Source: Nitrospirota bacterium
Lineage (GTDB): Bacteria; Nitrospirota; Thermodesulfovibrionia; Thermodesulfovibrionales; SM23-35
NCBI GenBank assembly: GCA_016212245.1
Contig: JACRGU010000058.1
Coordinates: 1-27,853 of the forward strand
Direction: 5' to 3'
Length of the DNA: 27,853 nucleotides
The notes beneath the pieces are model-generated. The model was not told the origin of the DNA, did no database searches, and saw nothing but the letters and a program-made list of their open reading frames with translations. Positions within the stretch are counted from its first letter, which is position 1; every line of letters begins with the position of its first letter. Below, piece by piece: positions 24,752-27,853 of this stretch. A program made the translations under genes and the position numbers.

Positions 24752-25108
24752 TCAGTCCCATCTAAATGCATCTTTTCTCCACGCATAGACATAGCCGATG
24801 AGAAGTATGACGATAAAGATTACCATCTCAATAAAGGCATAAAGCCCGATCTTATCGAAGACCACAGCCCATGGATAAAGGAAAACAGCTTCAACATCGA
24901 ATATGACGAAGAGCATGGCAATGATATAGAACCTGACAGAAAACCTATACCGTGGTTCTCCAACAGGAATATTACCTGATTCGTAAGGCATTAATTTTTC
25001 TGGATACGGCCTTTTTAACCTGAATATCTCACCGATTAATAAGGCACCGAGACCGAAGGCCATCGCGACCATCAGGAAGATAAGAACAGGCAAATAATCT
25101 GATGGCAT
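24752..25108 (-). CDS. nuoA: Complex I subunit A
   Basis: A 118-residue protein with three membrane helices. The loop after the first helix has the conserved PYESGNIPVGEPRYRFSVRF, then VIFDVEAVFLYPWAV, whose acidic residues line the entry to the membrane arm. The frame can be read upstream to ATG 25129, ATG 25123 or even TTG 25153, but those lie in or next to the promoter boxes. ATG 25108 (MPSDYLPVL) gives the usual length and an 18-20-base leader. It is the first gene of the operon, and an insertion sequence abuts its promoter. Confidence 0.92.
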   Translation of the reverse strand: MPSDYLPVLIFLMVAMAFGLGALLIGEIFRLKRPYPEKLMPYESGNIPVGEPRYRFSVRFYIIAMLFVIFDVEAVFLYPWAVVFDKIGLYAFIEMVIFIVILLIGYVYAWRKDAFRWD

Positions 25109-25133
25109 ATAGGTTCCAGGCATAAGCATTTGT

Positions 25134-25163
25134 TTTATACTCGAAAATATCAATCCATGTCAA
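25134..25163 (-). promoter_or_regulatory. nuo operon promoter, abutted by an insertion sequence
   Basis: On the minus strand a perfect TTGACA (25163-25158) is followed, after 18 bases, by TATAAA (25139-25134). Its last A is the first base of the 18-bp target duplication, so the insertion kept the -35 box but moved everything upstream of it 1.4 kb away. The duplicated AT-rich 18 bp remain as a possible UP element. Confidence 0.7.
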
Positions 25164-25180
25164 GTAAAAAATATAAATCT
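25163..25180. repeat. 18-bp target-site duplication, left copy
   Basis: AGTAAAAAATATAAATCT, identical to 26585-26602. The bases outside differ (A before this copy, C before the other; G after this copy, A after the other), so the repeat is exactly 18 bp. Confidence 0.88.
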
Positions 25181-25185
25181 GTTCC

Positions 25186-25230
25186 GTGACTTTCATTTAT
25201 AGACATTTGGTGACTTTCATTTATAGACAT
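25186..25230. repeat. Iterated unit at the left end of the insertion sequence
   Basis: A 21-base unit occurs twice without mismatch, at 25186-25206 and 25210-25230 (24-base period). It begins GTGACTTTCATT and ends TATAGACAT. It is probably a pair of transposase-binding sites. Confidence 0.85.
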
Positions 25231-25239
25231 CAAGGGAAA

Positions 25240-26451
25240 TTATAGATGATATTCACAGATCTTATCTCTATCTTTATAAACCATTATCTTTACTTCGGGA
25301 ATAAGACAGACCGTAACCTCTTGCCCTGAGTACTTGCTGACCTTATATTCTTTTCCCTTAAAGGATATGGTACCATCCTTTTTGACATGTCTTACATCAT
25401 GTATGGAGAATACCCAGTCAAGGTCTGCTGTTTTATCTATTGCCTTTAGTTTACTTTTACCTTCTTTCACAGCGTTTTCCCACCTCTTGGTCGGTATTTC
25501 TCCTGTCTCCTGATGAACCCTACAATCATTGTAATAATATATAAGATCATCAAGAATTGGCTGAGCATCTTCTGTCCTGAGGATCTTGTGTTTCTCGCAG
25601 AGGTAAGGTGATCTCCTCTGAAAATAGTCAAAACGTTTCTCTATCTTACCCTTTGCCTGTGCTTCTCCTTTTCCTGTATAAATTAAACCTATTCCGAGCG
25701 ACTCTAATGCCCTCTTAAACTGTATCTCCCCTTCATCAGGACCTTTAAGATATTTGTAGTGCCTGCTTGTGTAGCCTACATATCTGAATATGCTGTGATT
25801 GTCTACATAGTAGGCTAAAGGACTCCCGTAACGTTCTATAACCCCTCTGGTGAGAATGAGATGTTCCCAGGTACTTTCAGCATTTACTACCTTACCACTT
25901 AATACCTTCCGGGAGTAGTCATCTTCAGTAAGAATAAGAGCATGCCTTTCTCCTGTCAGTGGAAGCCATAGATGATGAGAACTATCATGCTGATATAATA
26001 CCCCTGGACCAGAGGTCTCAAATCTCGTATACACCTTACTCTTTTCTTCTGGTAAGGCATGATAATATCCATATCTTAAGGCAAAACGCCTGAAAACACT
26101 TCTGTCAAAAGTCCTCCCAAATTCTTTTTCAGCAAGTTCTGTCAAAAAAGAAAAATTAAACTTGCCACGATATGTATTTGCTTCATTCCGTATGTACATA
26201 AGTTCTTTATGCAGCCACCCCTCTATATCTTCTGGAAAAGTGCGGAAATTGCTCTTTGTACGATTCCATAACCTAAATTCTTCACCCTTTAGTTGACATC
26301 TCAGCCAATCTCTTCTTAGTTTGTAAAGCCTTGCCCTCTTGAGACCAAATAATTCGCAAGCTATTTCTTCTGTTATCCTTTTTTCGTTAAATGCTTCCAA
26401 TACTTCCTGCACAAATTCTACTGAAAGTCTCTTGTGTAATCTCGACCCCAT
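25240..26451 (-). CDS. DDE transposase with integrase core
   Basis: A 403-residue transposase. The N terminus (about 8-50) is a helix-turn-helix: FVQEVLEAFNEKRITEEIA, then FGLKRARLYKLRRDW. The RNase-H-type core has Asp 156 in LYQHDSSHH, Asp 217 in AYYVDNHS, and Glu 271 in QAKGKIEKRFDYFQRR, a plausible DDE triad; the second gap is about 53 residues, longer than in IS3. A C-terminal beta domain follows (WVFSIHDVRHVKKDGTISF). AGGAGG eight bases before the ATG gives strong initiation, but it lies in a small hairpin. The frame is intact, so the element may be active. Confidence 0.92.
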   Translation of the reverse strand: MGSRLHKRLSVEFVQEVLEAFNEKRITEEIACELFGLKRARLYKLRRDWLRCQLKGEEFRLWNRTKSNFRTFPEDIEGWLHKELMYIRNEANTYRGKFNFSFLTELAEKEFGRTFDRSVFRRFALRYGYYHALPEEKSKVYTRFETSGPGVLYQHDSSHHLWLPLTGERHALILTEDDYSRKVLSGKVVNAESTWEHLILTRGVIERYGSPLAYYVDNHSIFRYVGYTSRHYKYLKGPDEGEIQFKRALESLGIGLIYTGKGEAQAKGKIEKRFDYFQRRSPYLCEKHKILRTEDAQPILDDLIYYYNDCRVHQETGEIPTKRWENAVKEGKSKLKAIDKTADLDWVFSIHDVRHVKKDGTISFKGKEYKVSKYSGQEVTVCLIPEVKIMVYKDRDKICEYHL

Positions 26452-26460
26452 GACTAAACC

Positions 26461-26474
26461 CTCCTTTTTAGGAG
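26461..26474 (-). promoter_or_regulatory. Hairpin covering the transposase ribosome site
   Basis: CTCCT (26461-26465) and AGGAG (26470-26474) pair around four bases. In the minus-strand transcript the 3' arm is the transposase Shine-Dalgarno itself, so the hairpin should reduce translation. Many insertion sequences limit transposase in this way. The stem is only 5 bp. Confidence 0.4.
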
Positions 26475-26536
26475 AGTTCTAACATGAAGCCCTTTCCCTT
26501 AACTACCCCTTAATGTCTACTAATTGTCTACAAATT

Positions 26537-26577
26537 GTCTACTTATGATTGTCACATACCGTCTACTTATGATTGTC
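26537..26577. repeat. Iterated unit at the right end of the insertion sequence
   Basis: GTCTACTTATGATTGTC occurs at 26537-26553 and 26561-26577, again with a 24-base period. Further TGTCTAC cores lie at 26514-26520 and 26525-26531. These mirror the left-end units in inverted orientation. Confidence 0.85.
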
Positions 26578-26584
26578 CCCTAAC

Positions 26585-26602
26585 AGTAAAAAATATAAAT
26601 CT
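26585..26602. repeat. 18-bp target-site duplication, right copy
   Basis: Perfect copy of 25163-25180. It lies between the insertion sequence end (CCTAAC) and the original promoter region shared by nuoA and the sensor kinase. Confidence 0.88.
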
Positions 26603-26619
26603 ACAATTTTAGTTTTTGC

Positions 26620-26647
26620 TTGCATAATACTTACTAATTAGTATAAA
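26620..26647 (+). promoter_or_regulatory. Candidate promoter and palindromic operator of the sensor kinase
   Basis: TTGCAT (26620-26625) and TATAAA (26642-26647) are 16 bases apart. The perfect 12-bp palindrome TACTAATTAGTA (26632-26643) overlaps the -10 box and could bind a regulator. The ATG at 26657 is nine bases after the -10, with no Shine-Dalgarno, so the message would be almost leaderless. Confidence 0.4.
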
Positions 26648-26656
26648 TTTCATTAA

Positions 26657-27745
26657 ATGAAGGTAAAGGTAAAGAAAACCTTCTATTCCCTGACAGGGAA
26701 ACTTATCTTAACCCATAGGTATCCTGATGGTAGTAGGAAGCACTGGCTTCTGGTGGTTTCTGATCCGTTATCAGGAGAGAGAACTTCTCAGGAATTCTGT
26801 AAAATATGGCATCTCTTTTGTAGATAATGTAAAAAGGAGCACGCGTCATGGTATGCTCTACTACCATGCAGCTACGATTCAGAATACTGTTGAGGCTATA
26901 GGTGCTGCCGCGGAAGTTAATAAAATCAATATCTTCGATAGCAAGGGAAAATTACATATTCCTCTCTAAAAGAAGAAATAGGGACTTTGCTTGACAAAAA
27001 TGCCCCTGTCTGCAGGCCATGCCATGCCGTACCTGGTACACATAAAACAATACGAAACTGGTCTATCAGTAAAGACCGAGAGGGCACGAGGATTCTTAAT
27101 ATCATAGAGCCCATCTATAATGAGCCTGTCTGTTATACTGCGGCCTGTCATGTCCACCCTATAGGACAGAAGGTTCTCGGTCTCATTGAAGCTGATCTTT
27201 CCTCAGCCTTTGTGGATAAGGCTATAGAAAGGCAAGAGATAGTCATAGCAACATATGTTTTTGGTGGCATCATCCTTTTCTCAATAGCCCTTTGTACAAT
27301 CCTCTGGAAATTAGTCTCCACCCCTGTCAGTACTCTTACAACAGGTATGGAGCGGGTAGCTGCAGGCGAGCTTGATTATACTGTTAAGATAGATACTAAG
27401 GATGAGATAGGAGATCTCGCAAGGGCATTTAATGCTATGACAACAGACCTCAAGAAGGCCAAGGATGAACTTGTTGAGTGGGGCCATACACTCGAGAAGA
27501 AGGTTGAGGAAAAGACCGAAGAGATTCGCAAGGCCCAGGCACAGCTTGTACATTCTGAGAAACTTGCTTCACTTGGAAGGATGGCTGCAGGTGTAGCCCA
27601 TGAGATAAACAGTCCACTTACAGGTATAGTTACATTCGGTCATCTTTTGCTGAAGAAATTCCCGGATGGCAGCCAGGACAGAGAAGACATTGAGGTCATT
27701 ATTGAGCAGGCAAACAGATGCTCAACTATTATCAAGGTAGTGTAA
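26657..27745 (+). pseudogene. Haem-motif sensor histidine kinase, two frameshifts and truncated
   Basis: Three reading frames join into one protein. Codons 1-19 from ATG 26657 (KKTFYSLTGKLILT) run in frame until an extra C in the CCC at 26712-26714. The next frame gives the first membrane helix (GILMVVGSTGFWWFLIRYQE) and part of the periplasmic domain to a TAA at 26967. An extra CT in the CCTCTC tract explains this stop, since removing it yields IPLKEEIGTLLDKNAP. The third frame has CRPCH and CYTAACH, apparent c-type haem sites in the sensor domain, then a second membrane helix (about 27240-27310), a HAMP domain, a coiled coil, and HisKA with LGRMAAGVAHEINSPLTGIV. The gene stops after CSTIIKVV at 27743-27745, with no ATPase domain. 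Probably a dead gene cut by an insertion. Confidence 0.88.
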
Positions 27746-27769
27746 CATCAATTATGCAAATACGAATTA

Positions 27770-27828
27770 GGGTATAATTCTCAATGGTTTAAATAAATCC
27801 CTAAAAGGGAGAAAGGAGAATTATACCC
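27770..27828 (+). promoter_or_regulatory. 13-bp inverted repeat around a promoter and ribosome site
   Basis: GGGTATAATTCTC (27770-27782) and GAGAATTATACCC (27816-27828) are perfect complements. The left arm holds a TATAAT and the right arm part of the GGAG site for the ATG at 27829. A 5-bp hairpin (TCCCT, AGGGA, 27798-27810) lies in the loop. A transcript entering from outside could fold and hide the ribosome site. Confidence 0.6.
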
Positions 27829-27853
27829 ATGAGAAGTTTATCAAAGAAGTCGA
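27829..27853 (+). CDS. Start of an unidentified gene, probably on a mobile element
   Basis: The reading frame begins MRSLSKKS and runs off the window. A very strong GGGAGAAAGGAG lies upstream. It lies about 90 bases past the point where the kinase homology ends, the distance expected for a transposase gene inside an inserted element. Eight residues are too few to name a family. Confidence 0.35.

Larger units (their letters stand above)
25181..26584 (-). mobile_element. Complete 1404-bp insertion sequence, IS1202-like (formerly ISNCY group)
   Basis: It is bounded by two perfect 18-bp duplications and has imperfect ends that start GTT and finish AAC. The outer 50 bases of each end, read inward, match at 32 of 50 positions. 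Each end carries two tandem units with a 24-base period containing GTGAC-like and TAGAC blocks. One DDE transposase gene fills the interior. From memory, iterated ends and long target duplications fit the IS1202 family better than IS3 or IS481; the family name needs a database check. It lies upstream of nuoA, with its gene pointing toward nuoA, so transcription could run into nuo. Confidence 0.88.

Noticed and set aside
25109..25153. TTG start for nuoA at 25153
   Set aside because: It lies inside the promoter, between the -35 and -10 boxes, so it could not be in the transcript; ATG 25108 gives the usual length.
25186..26577. Regular short repeats that might suggest a CRISPR array
   Set aside because: There are only two units at each end, with 24-base period, no real spacers, and inverted orientation at the two ends of one transposase gene. 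They are insertion sequence ends.

Overview
The window reads as a chromosome segment of a diderm, moderately AT-rich bacterium. Diderm status rests on an outer-membrane barrel end with a C-terminal Phe. Gene content and style (uvrC, accA, dnaE, tandem pilT-type ATPases, a complex I operon, a haem-motif sensor kinase, many small dispersed palindromes) would fit Nitrospirota or another anaerobic environmental lineage. That placement is inference. No rRNA, tRNA, CRISPR array or phage module was seen.

Layout. 1-169: end of a barrel gene (+). 166-3640 (-): overlapping operon uvrC, a secreted coiled-coil protein, and an aminoglycoside-phosphotransferase-fold kinase. 3641-4077: spacer with one or two possible small genes (+). 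4081-8553 (-): dnaE then accA. 8716-10821 (+): a membrane protein fused to a spermidine-synthase-like domain, then an adenylylsulfate-kinase-like protein. 10806-13979 (-): overlapping operon of two PilT-type ATPases and a cyclic-nucleotide-binding/GAF protein, probably one twitching-motility module. 14087-25108 (-): complex I operon nuoA-B-C-D-(G')-H-I-J-K-L-M-N. 25163-26602: a complete insertion sequence with an 18-bp target duplication. 26657-27745 (+): broken sensor histidine kinase. 27746-27853: apparent start of another mobile element or gene.

The nuo operon is the biological centre. It has no nuoE or nuoF, and only the C-terminal end of nuoG remains, as a 203-residue reading frame coupled to nuoH. 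If it works, it is an 11-subunit-type proton pump without the NADH module, so the electron donor is not NADH through NuoEF. nuoH carries one in-frame TAA in a conserved motif. The insertion sequence sits exactly against the -35 box of the apparent nuoA promoter. The kinase that once faced nuoA has two frameshifts and lacks its ATPase domain. This end of the window therefore looks like decay in progress, or like assembly errors that need read-level checking.

The most unusual pattern is a set of perfect palindromes. Three (23-27 bp) lie inside open reading frames without breaking them: in the kinase-fold gene, in dnaE and in the spermidine-synthase-like gene. The first two fall where the protein seems to carry extra loop residues, which resembles the Rickettsia palindromic elements. 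Further palindromic or direct repeats lie in the gaps of the nuo operon, two of them at the exact 3' ends of nuoI and nuoH.
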